Positions 1 to 5,605 of a stretch of DNA of 5,605 nt are shown here, piece by piece. Every line of letters starts with the position of its first letter. The first letter of the stretch is position 1. This DNA comes from Flammeovirgaceae bacterium (GTDB lineage: Bacteria; Bacteroidota; Bacteroidia; Cytophagales; MED-G16). A program made the translations under genes and the position numbers. Below the pieces are notes generated by a model. That model saw only the letters and a program-made list of their open reading frames with translations. It was not told the DNA's origin and made no database searches. The stretch lies in NCBI GenBank assembly GCA_002702205.1, contig NZYP01000046.1, forward strand, positions 24,386-29,990, given 5' to 3'.

Positions 1-762
1 GGGTGTGGTAGTTGTGTTATAGCTTGTCAAGTAGAGAATAATATTCCTGTAGTTGGTAAAGAAGAAGTCTTAAATAGGAGAGAGATGTCTTGGCTTAGAA
101 TAGACAGGTACTACTCTAGTGATGCAGATGTTAATGACTTACAAGGTTTAGAGGTAGCTGCAGAAAATCCTGACGTAACTTTCCAGCCTATGATGTGTCA
201 ACATTGTAACAATGCTCCTTGTGAGACAGTTTGTCCAGTTGCTGCCACAACTCATAGTAGTGAAGGCTTAAATCAAATGACATATAACAGATGTATAGGT
301 ACTAGGTACTGTGCGAATAACTGCCCATATAAAGTAAGAAGGTTTAACTGGTTTAAATACCATGATAATGAGCAATTTGATAAAAATATAGCAATGAATA
401 ATGATCTGGGAAAAATGGTTCTAAACCCTGATGTTACCGTAAGGTCAAGAGGGGTAATGGAAAAATGTTCTTTCTGTGTTCAGAAAATTCAAGAGGGTAA
501 ACTTTTAGCTAAATCAGAGAAAAGAAGACTCAAGGATGGCGACGTTAAGATGGCTTGTGGGTCAGCTTGTTCTACTGACGCTATCGTTTTTGGAGATGTG
601 AATGATAAAGATAGTAGAATAAATAACCTGCTTCAGGTTGAGAAAATTGATAAGGCAACTCTGAAGTTGAAAGAGGAGAGAGCTTATGCAGTATTAGATG
701 AAATTAGAGTAAGTCCAAATGTTTGGTACTTAAGAAAAGTTAGAAATAAAAAAATAGCTTAG
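1..762 (+). CDS. actB: Alternative complex III subunit ActB, C-terminal iron-sulfur domain (partial, 5' end outside window)
   Basis: This is the ferredoxin-like end of ActB, the large ACIII subunit that carries electrons from the quinol site to the c-type hemes on the periplasmic side. The frame is open from base 1, giving 253 visible residues before the TAG stop; full ActB is usually about 1000 residues, so the molybdopterin-oxidoreductase-like part lies upstream. Cysteines fall in four groups in fragment numbering: C2, C5 and C9 (the first Cys of this group should lie just off the left edge); C66, C69, C74 and C78; C98, C104 and C108; and C156, C159, C186 and C190. In the third group Thr101 stands where a fourth Cys would be, which fits three [4Fe-4S] clusters plus one [3Fe-4S]. 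The segment CQHCNNAPC and the block [17 protein letters not shown] are typical of the family. After C190 there is Ser instead of the usual Pro. The stop is one base before actC. Met29 at base 85 is internal. Identity is very secure. Confidence 0.96.
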   Translation, partial: GCGSCVIACQVENNIPVVGKEEVLNRREMSWLRIDRYYSSDADVNDLQGLEVAAENPDVTFQPMMCQHCNNAPCETVCPVAATTHSSEGLNQMTYNRCIGTRYCANNCPYKVRRFNWFKYHDNEQFDKNIAMNNDLGKMVLNPDVTVRSRGVMEKCSFCVQKIQEGKLLAKSEKRRLKDGDVKMACGSACSTDAIVFGDVNDKDSRINNLLQVEKIDKATLKLKEERAYAVLDEIRVSPNVWYLRKVRNKKIA

Positions 763-763
763 C

Positions 764-2140
764 ATGCACGTAGAATCTAAACTCAGAAAACCATTAATAA
801 CAGGAGGTAAAACTCTTCATGACGTGTCTGAGGATATAAGTAAAAGAGTTGAACAGAAGCCCTCCCTAACTTGGTATGCAGCAATGATAATATCAAACAT
901 AACTCTTATAGTTGGTGCATATGCTGTTTACAGAACTTTATGGGATGGAATTGGAATGTGGGGTCTTAATAAGACAGTTATGTGGGCTTGGGATATTACA
1001 AATTTTGTTTGGTGGGTTGGAATAGGTCATGCTGGGACACTGATATCTGCTATTTTACTACTATTTAGACAGAGATGGAGAATGGCAATTAATAGATCGG
1101 CAGAAGCTATGACCATTTTTGCAGTCATTTGTGCTGCCATGTTTCCATTACTGCACATGGGAAGATTATGGATTGGTCTTATCTGGGTTCTTCCGCTACC
1201 TAATACGTACGGATCCTTGTGGGTCAATTTTGCTAGCCCTCTCTTGTGGGATGTATTTGCAATAACTACATATTTCTCTGTATCTCTTGTATTTTGGTAT
1301 ATTGGACTTATTCCAGATTTTGCAACAATTAGAGACAGAGCTAAAAAAGCTGGAAGAAAAGTATCTGCATATATATACGGTGGATTAAGCTTTGGATGGG
1401 ACGGCGCAGCCAAGACTTGGTCTAGATACGAAACTGTTTCTCTTGTACTTGCAGGCCTTGCTACTCCTCTGGTTCTTTCTGTTCATACAATTGTTTCTAT
1501 GGATTTTGCAACTTCTGTTATACCTGGGTGGCACACGACGATATTTCCTCCCTATTTTGTTGCAGGTGCAATTTTCTCTGGTTTTGCAATGGTATTAACA
1601 TTACTTATTATAACCAGAAAAGTATATAATTTAGAAGATTATATTACCATTAAACATCTAGAGTTAATGAACATTGTAATAATAGTTACAGGTTCCATAG
1701 TTGGAATTGCTTACTTAACTGAGTTATTTATGGCCTGGTACTCTGGTGTTGCATATGAGCAATACGCTTTCTATAACAGAGTAACTGGTCCTTACTGGTG
1801 GGCATACTGGTCGATGATGACATGTAATGTGATATCTCCTCAACTCTTCTGGTTTAAAAAAATCAGAACTAATATAGTTGCTACATTTATTATTTCAATT
1901 ATTGTAAATATAGGTATGTGGTTTGAAAGGTTTGTTATTATTGTTACGTCTCTTCACAGAGATTATCTTCCGTCAAGTTGGGCAATGTTTTACCCAACAA
2001 TATATGATTTAGGTATGTACATTTTCACATTTGGCTTATTTTTCACAGCATTTTTAGCTTTTTCTAAGTATTTCCCTGTTATAAATATGGCTGAAGTGAA
2101 AAGTATTTTAAAACATACTGGAGAGAAAGTAAAGAAATAA
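764..2140 (+). CDS. actC: Alternative complex III subunit ActC (NrfD/PsrC-like integral membrane quinol-oxidising subunit)
   Basis: ActC is the NrfD-family membrane subunit of ACIII and is thought to hold the menaquinol oxidation site next to the ActB Fe-S chain. The 458-residue length is normal. About ten hydrophobic segments are visible, near residues 38-58, 75-100, 113-134, 157-183, 222-245, 262-286, 300-325, 345-364, 370-396 and 412-438. Conserved family blocks include [14 protein letters not shown] (His89), MGR after His131, [13 protein letters not shown] (His241, Asp247), [17 protein letters not shown] and [20 protein letters not shown]. The polar His/Asp residues within helices are the expected quinol-site and proton-path candidates; that assignment is inferred from the family. 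The motif after His131 reads GRLW where I expect GRPW. The ATG lies one base after the actB stop, and the N-terminal stretch [14 protein letters not shown] fits the flavobacterial start, so the start is well supported despite no clear Shine-Dalgarno sequence. Confidence 0.97.
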   Translation: MHVESKLRKPLITGGKTLHDVSEDISKRVEQKPSLTWYAAMIISNITLIVGAYAVYRTLWDGIGMWGLNKTVMWAWDITNFVWWVGIGHAGTLISAILLLFRQRWRMAINRSAEAMTIFAVICAAMFPLLHMGRLWIGLIWVLPLPNTYGSLWVNFASPLLWDVFAITTYFSVSLVFWYIGLIPDFATIRDRAKKAGRKVSAYIYGGLSFGWDGAAKTWSRYETVSLVLAGLATPLVLSVHTIVSMDFATSVIPGWHTTIFPPYFVAGAIFSGFAMVLTLLIITRKVYNLEDYITIKHLELMNIVIIVTGSIVGIAYLTELFMAWYSGVAYEQYAFYNRVTGPYWWAYWSMMTCNVISPQLFWFKKIRTNIVATFIISIIVNIGMWFERFVIIVTSLHRDYLPSSWAMFYPTIYDLGMYIFTFGLFFTAFLAFSKYFPVINMAEVKSILKHTGEKVKK

Positions 2141-2142
2141 AT

Positions 2143-2676
2143 ATGGATGATAAAGGTGTAAAATTTGTTATTGGTATCTATGAGGATGAAGATGTTCTTC
2201 TAGATGCTATATCATCAGTACGGGCTAAGGGTGTAAATATATACGAAGTTTATTCTCCATTCCCTGTTCATGGAATTGAGTCCAGACTAGGGTATAAGAG
2301 ATCTAGACTTTCAATAGCAGCGTTTTGTTTTGGTTTTCTAGGTACCTGTCTGGCACTAACTATGATGATTGGAATGACAACTATAGATTGGCCTATGATA
2401 ATTGGAGGTAAAGATTTTCTCCCTTTGCCTGTTTTTATTCCAGTAACATTTGAGATGACAGTCTTATTATCAGCCTTTGGCATGGTGGGTACATTCTTTG
2501 TAATTAGTGACCTTAAACCTTGGGGTAAACCAAAAACTTTTGATCTGAGATCAACAGATGATAAACACGTGATGGCAATTGAAATAGAAAAAAATAATAT
2601 GTCAGAGGCAGCACTTAAAAAATTACTAAAGTCTAATGGTGCTTCTGAAGCAAACTCTAAACTGATGGATGAATGA
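2143..2676 (+). CDS. actD: Alternative complex III subunit ActD (DUF3341 membrane protein)
   Basis: ActD is a small ACIII membrane subunit with no cofactor; its precise role is unclear, but it packs against the membrane part of the complex. The 177 residues match the usual length. An N-terminal soluble region (about 1-55) contains the family signature YSPFPVHGIE (37-46) followed by LGYKRSRL. Two transmembrane hairpin segments follow, near 56-78 and 98-121, joined by a loop containing DWPMIIGGK and LPLPVFIPVTFE, which is characteristic of DUF3341. The C-terminal 55 residues are soluble and charged. The start is two bases after the actC stop, and the TGA stop overlaps the actE ATG in an ATGA arrangement, which suggests translational coupling. 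No cysteine or heme motif suggests a redox role. Confidence 0.95.
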   Translation: MDDKGVKFVIGIYEDEDVLLDAISSVRAKGVNIYEVYSPFPVHGIESRLGYKRSRLSIAAFCFGFLGTCLALTMMIGMTTIDWPMIIGGKDFLPLPVFIPVTFEMTVLLSAFGMVGTFFVISDLKPWGKPKTFDLRSTDDKHVMAIEIEKNNMSEAALKKLLKSNGASEANSKLMDE

Positions 2677-3278
2677 ATAAGGTTATTATAAACTTATTAT
2701 TTTGTGTAATCTTAATAGGATGTTCTGCAAAGGATGATTACCCTGGTGTGGAGTATGCTCCTAATATGTACCACTCTGTCCCCTACGAACCGTTATCCCA
2801 AGTTAAAGACGAAGAAATCGGTAGCTGGTTAGATTCTAATCCAAATGATGGACATGGTGAGTTTTATAATTCTAATCCTTATAATCCTTATGGGATGACT
2901 ATGTTGGAACCTGTTCCAAATACTGTCAGAAGAGGTACATCCCTTCCGTATAGGATACCAAAAGATAGTCTTGAAGTAGCCGCTCTAGTTAATAGCCCAA
3001 TTGAGGATAGTGATGAAGTTCTTAAAGAGGCAAAAGTTCTCTACGAGAGGTTTTGTATTCATTGCCACGGAGAGAAGGGTATGGGGGACGGTCTTGTTGG
3101 TAAGGTTTACTTAGGTGTTACTGCATATAACTCAAGGGCTGTGAAAGATAAGTCTGAGGGACATATATTTCATGTTATTACACATGGCAAAGGAAGAATG
3201 TGGGGACACGGATCTCAGATATCAATAGAAGATAGGTGGAAGATAGTCAAGTATGTTCAAACCCTTCAAAAACAATAA
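2673..3278 (+). CDS. actE: Alternative complex III subunit ActE, monoheme cytochrome c lipoprotein
   Basis: ActE is the monoheme c-type cytochrome of ACIII, anchored on the periplasmic side and passing electrons towards the terminal oxidase or a soluble carrier. The 201-residue protein starts with a short signal sequence ending in the lipobox LIGC, so Cys17 should be lipidated and become the mature N terminus. The region around residues 24-40 (PGVEYAPNMYHSVPYEP) and the later RRGTSLPYRIP (86-96) are typical of ActE. The single heme c site is CIHCH, with Cys128, Cys131 and proximal ligand His132, followed by GEKGMGDG. Met176 in GKGRMWGHGSQI is the likely distal ligand, by position. The start overlaps the actD stop by four bases (ATGA). 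A 9-base tandem duplication encodes NPYNPY at 68-73. Only one CxxCH is present, so this is not the pentaheme ActA. Confidence 0.96.
   Translation: MNKVIINLLFCVILIGCSAKDDYPGVEYAPNMYHSVPYEPLSQVKDEEIGSWLDSNPNDGHGEFYNSNPYNPYGMTMLEPVPNTVRRGTSLPYRIPKDSLEVAALVNSPIEDSDEVLKEAKVLYERFCIHCHGEKGMGDGLVGKVYLGVTAYNSRAVKDKSEGHIFHVITHGKGRMWGHGSQISIEDRWKIVKYVQTLQKQ
2874..2891 (+). repeat. 9-base tandem duplication inside actE
   Basis: AATCCTTAT is present twice in direct succession and in frame, encoding NPY-NPY (residues 68-73) in the linker before the LPYRIP block of ActE. It keeps the frame and lies outside the heme domain. It may be a small slippage duplication or simply a conserved Asn/Pro/Tyr-rich stretch. 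Confidence 0.6.
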
Positions 3279-3279
3279 T

Positions 3280-4548
3280 ATGAAAGATATTTTTGATTTT
3301 AATATAGGAATAAAAAAGAGCCTGCTCTACCTTTTTTTGGGGGGACTATTACTATCTATTATTGGAATATATCAGTTAATAAATTCTGGTCATGGTCATG
3401 AAGAATCCACCGAAATTGTAAATGCCTACATTTCAGATGATGGTCATTCTGAGTTTCATTGGTACAAAAGAGTTTACTCTAATTTATGGATTAATGTGGT
3501 TTACTTTTTAGGTATATCAATTTCAGCTATATTTTTTGTTGCAATTCAATACGTTTCTCAGTCTGGTTGGTCAGCAGGAATTTTAAGAGTTCCGTTAGCT
3601 ATTGGAAGATGGTTGCTTCCTGGAAGTGTACTAATGCTTATTGTATTTGCAATCACTAACCATGATATTTTTCATTGGACACACGAGTATTTGTATGATA
3701 AATCTGATCCAAGGTATGATTATGTGATTGATGGAAAAAAAGCCTATTTAAATCTTCCTTTTTTCCTTGGAAGGATGGCGTTTTTCCTTGGGATATGGTA
3801 TTTTTTCTATGCATTGATACTTAAACACATTGCAAAAGAAGATAAGTTAGGTGGAACTGAATCGTGGAAGAAACTGTTTACAATATCTACAGTTTTTGTA
3901 GTTATTTATGCATTCACTCAGTCAGTTGCTGCCTGGGATTGGGTACTATCAATTGATACACATTGGTTCAGTACCATGTTTGGTTGGTATGTTTTTGCAA
4001 GTTGGTGGGTTTCTGCTCTTGCTTTGATTACATACATGATTATTACATTAAAAGATAATGGTTATCTAAGTTTTATTAATCACAGTGTTATACATGACCT
4101 TGGGAAATTTGTATTTGCATTTAGCGTATTTTGGACATATATATGGTTCTCACAATTTCTTTTAATTTATTATGCAAATATCCCTGAAGAGACTATATAT
4201 TATGTTGAGAGACTTGAAAGTGACTTTTACTTTCCTTTTTTTATAGTCAATTTAATTCTAAACTTTTTCTTTCCTTTTTTCTTCCTTATGACTAGAGCAA
4301 GTAAGAGGTTTACTAGGTTTTTAAAGGTAGCATGTCCTATGATATTATTTGGTCATTTTATTGACTTTTATTTGATGGTTACTCCCGGTGTTCTAAAAGA
4401 AAATGGAGGCTTTGGCTTCTTAGAAATTGGAGTACTTATGGTATTCTTATCAGCATTTTTATATGTGATTTTAAGTGGCCTGACCAAACTTCCTTTGGTA
4501 GCTAAAAACCATCCAATGTTAGAAGAAAGTTTACACCATGATATTTAA
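3280..4548 (+). CDS. actF: Alternative complex III subunit ActF (quinol:cytochrome c oxidoreductase membrane subunit)
   Basis: ActF is a large membrane subunit of ACIII, distantly related to ActC and carrying no known cofactor; a role in proton movement has been proposed for the family. With the chosen start it has 422 residues and about ten hydrophobic helices, near 14-34, 68-91, 107-127, 160-182, 200-217, 234-256, 275-299, 319-338, 349-368 and 380-400. Recognisable blocks are AWDWVLSIDTHWFSTMFGWY (218-237), FWTYIWFSQF (284-293), ANIPEET (299-305), LFGHFIDFYLMVTPG (356-370) and the C-terminal LEESLHHDI. A His/Glu-rich periplasmic loop (37-60) follows the first helix; it seems shorter than in many flavobacterial relatives. 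I prefer ATG 3280, one base after the actE stop and matching the spacing of the upstream genes. An in-frame ATG at 3253 would add nine residues (MFKPFKNNN) and overlap actE by 26 bases. Confidence 0.94.
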   Translation: MKDIFDFNIGIKKSLLYLFLGGLLLSIIGIYQLINSGHGHEESTEIVNAYISDDGHSEFHWYKRVYSNLWINVVYFLGISISAIFFVAIQYVSQSGWSAGILRVPLAIGRWLLPGSVLMLIVFAITNHDIFHWTHEYLYDKSDPRYDYVIDGKKAYLNLPFFLGRMAFFLGIWYFFYALILKHIAKEDKLGGTESWKKLFTISTVFVVIYAFTQSVAAWDWVLSIDTHWFSTMFGWYVFASWWVSALALITYMIITLKDNGYLSFINHSVIHDLGKFVFAFSVFWTYIWFSQFLLIYYANIPEETIYYVERLESDFYFPFFIVNLILNFFFPFFFLMTRASKRFTRFLKVACPMILFGHFIDFYLMVTPGVLKENGGFGFLEIGVLMVFLSAFLYVILSGLTKLPLVAKNHPMLEESLHHDI

Positions 4549-4566
4549 TTTTTATTTTAAAAAAAA

Positions 4567-4583
4567 ATGTTTTTACAAAACAT
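4567..4583. repeat. Short perfect inverted repeat after actF
   Basis: ATGTTTT and AAAACAT form a perfect 7-base stem around a 3-base TAC loop, 18 bases after the actF stop. The stem has only one G-C pair and no U-tract follows it, so it is not a convincing intrinsic terminator. It could be a weak mRNA hairpin or chance in AT-rich sequence. Confidence 0.35.
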
Positions 4584-4636
4584 CCTTTGGAATAAAAATT
4601 AACCAATTCTTAGGTGATTTTTTAGTAGTTGATATA

Positions 4637-4644
4637 TAAATTTG
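4637..4644 (+). promoter_or_regulatory. Candidate Bacteroidota -7 promoter element (TAAATTTG) before coxB
   Basis: The octamer TAAATTTG matches the Bacteroidota -7 consensus TAnnTTTG exactly. No good TTTG -33 element is found about 19 bases upstream; only a T-run at 4618-4623 lies near there, at shorter spacing. The box ends four bases before the coxB ATG, so a transcript made from it would begin at or near the start codon and be almost leaderless. Short AT-rich motifs arise easily by chance here, so this is a weak call. Confidence 0.25.
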
Positions 4645-4648
4645 CACC

Positions 4649-5605
4649 ATGAATTTAATTATTGGAATCATTCTTTTACTTTCTTTAGCAGTTGTATTTC
4701 TTATTTTCAGATCTACTGAAATCTTAAGTGTTGCAAAGAAAAAAATTGAAACTTCATTTGAAGATTCTAATAATACATATAATGCTATTATCGGAGTAGT
4801 CTTTATGTTTATCTCCTTCGCAGTGATTTTCTGGTATTCATTTGATCAGTTCGAAAATTATTTCTTACCAATGGCATCTAAACATGCCCCTGAGGTTGAA
4901 CTTCTTTTTTGGGTTACGATGGCTGTAACATTTACTGTATTTATAGTCACACAGGTCATAATGTTTTATTTTGGATATAAGTATAGATATAAAAAAGAAA
5001 GAAAAGCTTATTTCTATCCTGAGAATCATAAATTAGAAATTGTATGGACAGTAATCCCTGCTATCGTTCTAGTAGGTCTTATAGGATGGGGTCTAGTAAA
5101 ATGGAATAATATAATGGGACCAGCTCCAAAAGACGCAGAGGTAATTGAGATTGTTGGTTATCAGTTTGCTTGGGCTTCAAGATATCCTGGTCCAGATAAT
5201 GAATTAGGTAATGCAAATTACAAGTTAATTGATGTAGAAAATATTGTAGGAATAGATTTTACTGACTCATCATCACTAGACGATTTTATGCCAAGAGAGA
5301 TTCATATCCCTAAGGGTAAACCAGTACTTTTTAAGATTAAGGCAAGAGATGTTATCCATAGTGTCTATCTACCATATATGAGATCCCAGATGAATGCTGT
5401 CCCAGGCATGCCAACGCAGATGTGGTTTATACCAACCAAAACTACCGCAGAGATGAGAGAAGAAACTGGGAATGAAAACTTTAATTTTGAAATAGTATGT
5501 AATAAAATTTGTGGAAGAGCACACTTTTCAATGAAGCATACTGTTATAGTTCAAGAAGAGTGGGAATATATTAAATGGAAAAACGAGCAAAAGTCATGGA
5601 TTGAA
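4649..5605 (+). CDS. coxB: Cytochrome c oxidase subunit II, CuA-containing (partial, 3' end outside window)
   Basis: CoxB accepts electrons from cytochrome c or directly from ACIII at its binuclear CuA centre and passes them to heme a in subunit I. The frame is open to the last base, giving 319 residues without a stop. Hydrophobic segments lie near residues 3-20, 46-64, 84-108 and 129-150; the last two are the usual subunit II hairpin, and the additional N-terminal segments match the flavobacterial form. The periplasmic cupredoxin domain carries GYQFAW (170-175), where Trp175 is the likely electron-entry residue. CuA ligands by motif are His237, Cys284, Cys288, His292 and Met295. The motif reads CNKICG, with Lys286 at the usual Glu position; that position ligates copper through its backbone carbonyl, so the site should still be functional. 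An in-frame TAA at 4637-4639 makes ATG 4649 the earliest possible ATG start. No c-type heme domain is seen in the visible part. Confidence 0.96.
   Translation, partial: MNLIIGIILLLSLAVVFLIFRSTEILSVAKKKIETSFEDSNNTYNAIIGVVFMFISFAVIFWYSFDQFENYFLPMASKHAPEVELLFWVTMAVTFTVFIVTQVIMFYFGYKYRYKKERKAYFYPENHKLEIVWTVIPAIVLVGLIGWGLVKWNNIMGPAPKDAEVIEIVGYQFAWASRYPGPDNELGNANYKLIDVENIVGIDFTDSSSLDDFMPREIHIPKGKPVLFKIKARDVIHSVYLPYMRSQMNAVPGMPTQMWFIPTKTTAEMREETGNENFNFEIVCNKICGRAHFSMKHTVIVQEEWEYIKWKNEQKSWIE

Larger units (their letters stand above)
4549..4648 (+). other. AT-rich actF-coxB intergenic gap
   Basis: This is the only noncoding interval of any size in the window, 100 bases and strongly A+T-rich. It holds T- and A-tracts right after the actF stop, a short inverted repeat at 4567-4583 and a candidate promoter element at 4637-4644. 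No RNA gene or convincing ORF is visible; the longest ATG-started frame noticed (from 4567) is 11 codons. The contrast with the near-zero spacing of the act genes suggests coxB may have its own transcription or translation signal, though readthrough from the act operon is equally possible. Confidence 0.8.

Noticed and set aside
74..87. Purine-rich GGAGAGAG just before ATG 85, looking like a ribosome binding site and gene start
   Set aside because: The same frame is open to base 1 and encodes the first Fe-S cysteine motif of ActB (C2, C5, C9), so Met29 is internal to the protein.
1027..1413. Reverse-strand open frame of 128 codons
   Set aside because: It lies wholly inside actC, has no recognisable domain, and actC is strongly conserved on the other strand.
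1392..1598. Forward open frame of 68 codons rich in Leu and Phe
   Set aside because: It is a shifted-frame reading of actC membrane helices; hydrophobic composition is expected from the T-rich codons.
2268..2483. Reverse-strand open frame of 71 codons
   Set aside because: It is antisense to actD with no family resemblance or start signals.
4200..4340. T-rich homopolymer runs suggesting a frameshift or phase-variable tract in actF
   Set aside because: The reading frame stays intact, and the runs encode Phe-rich helix segments (FYFPFF and FFFPFFF) that lead into the conserved C-terminal blocks.
4549..4583. Intrinsic terminator after actF
   Set aside because: T- and A-tracts and a weak hairpin are present, but there is no GC-rich stem followed by a T-run, so termination is not supported.
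4567..4602. 11-codon ATG-started open frame in the actF-coxB gap
   Set aside because: It is too short and low in complexity, with no ribosome binding site or recognisable leader-peptide features.

Overview
The window is part of a respiratory-chain locus from an AT-rich bacterium. It encodes the end and middle of alternative complex III (ACIII), a quinol:electron-acceptor oxidoreductase that replaces the cytochrome bc1 complex, followed by subunit II of a heme-copper cytochrome c oxidase. All genes are on the + strand. Gene order, protein lengths and conserved blocks resemble ACIII-cox loci of Bacteroidota, most likely Flavobacteriia. Supporting traits are the low GC content, the absence of convincing Shine-Dalgarno sequences at the chosen starts, the CNKICG form of the CuA motif, and an extra N-terminal membrane segment in CoxB. 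The species cannot be named from this sequence.

Layout: 1-762 is the C-terminal iron-sulfur domain of ActB, open at the left edge. 764-2140 is ActC, an NrfD-like membrane subunit. 2143-2676 is ActD, a DUF3341 membrane subunit. 2673-3278 is ActE, a monoheme cytochrome c lipoprotein. 3280-4548 is ActF, a ten-helix membrane subunit. A 100-base AT-rich gap (4549-4648) separates ActF from CoxB (4649 onward), which is still open at the right edge. The act genes are packed with gaps of 1 or 2 bases or a 4-base ATGA overlap, so they are almost certainly one transcription unit. ActA and most of ActB should lie to the left, and the oxidase catalytic subunit (coxA) probably lies to the right.

How they work together (family knowledge): menaquinol is oxidised at the ActC membrane subunit. 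Electrons pass through the ActB Fe-S clusters to the hemes of ActA and ActE, then to the CuA centre of CoxB and on to oxygen in subunit I. ActD and ActF are membrane subunits of the complex; ActF is related to ActC.

The window looks like a well-conserved core-metabolism operon. I found no mobile element, RNA gene, CRISPR array or evidence of a new system. The points worth a second look are modest: single substitutions at conserved cofactor or quinol-site motifs, the ActF start choice, and the signals in the actF-coxB gap.
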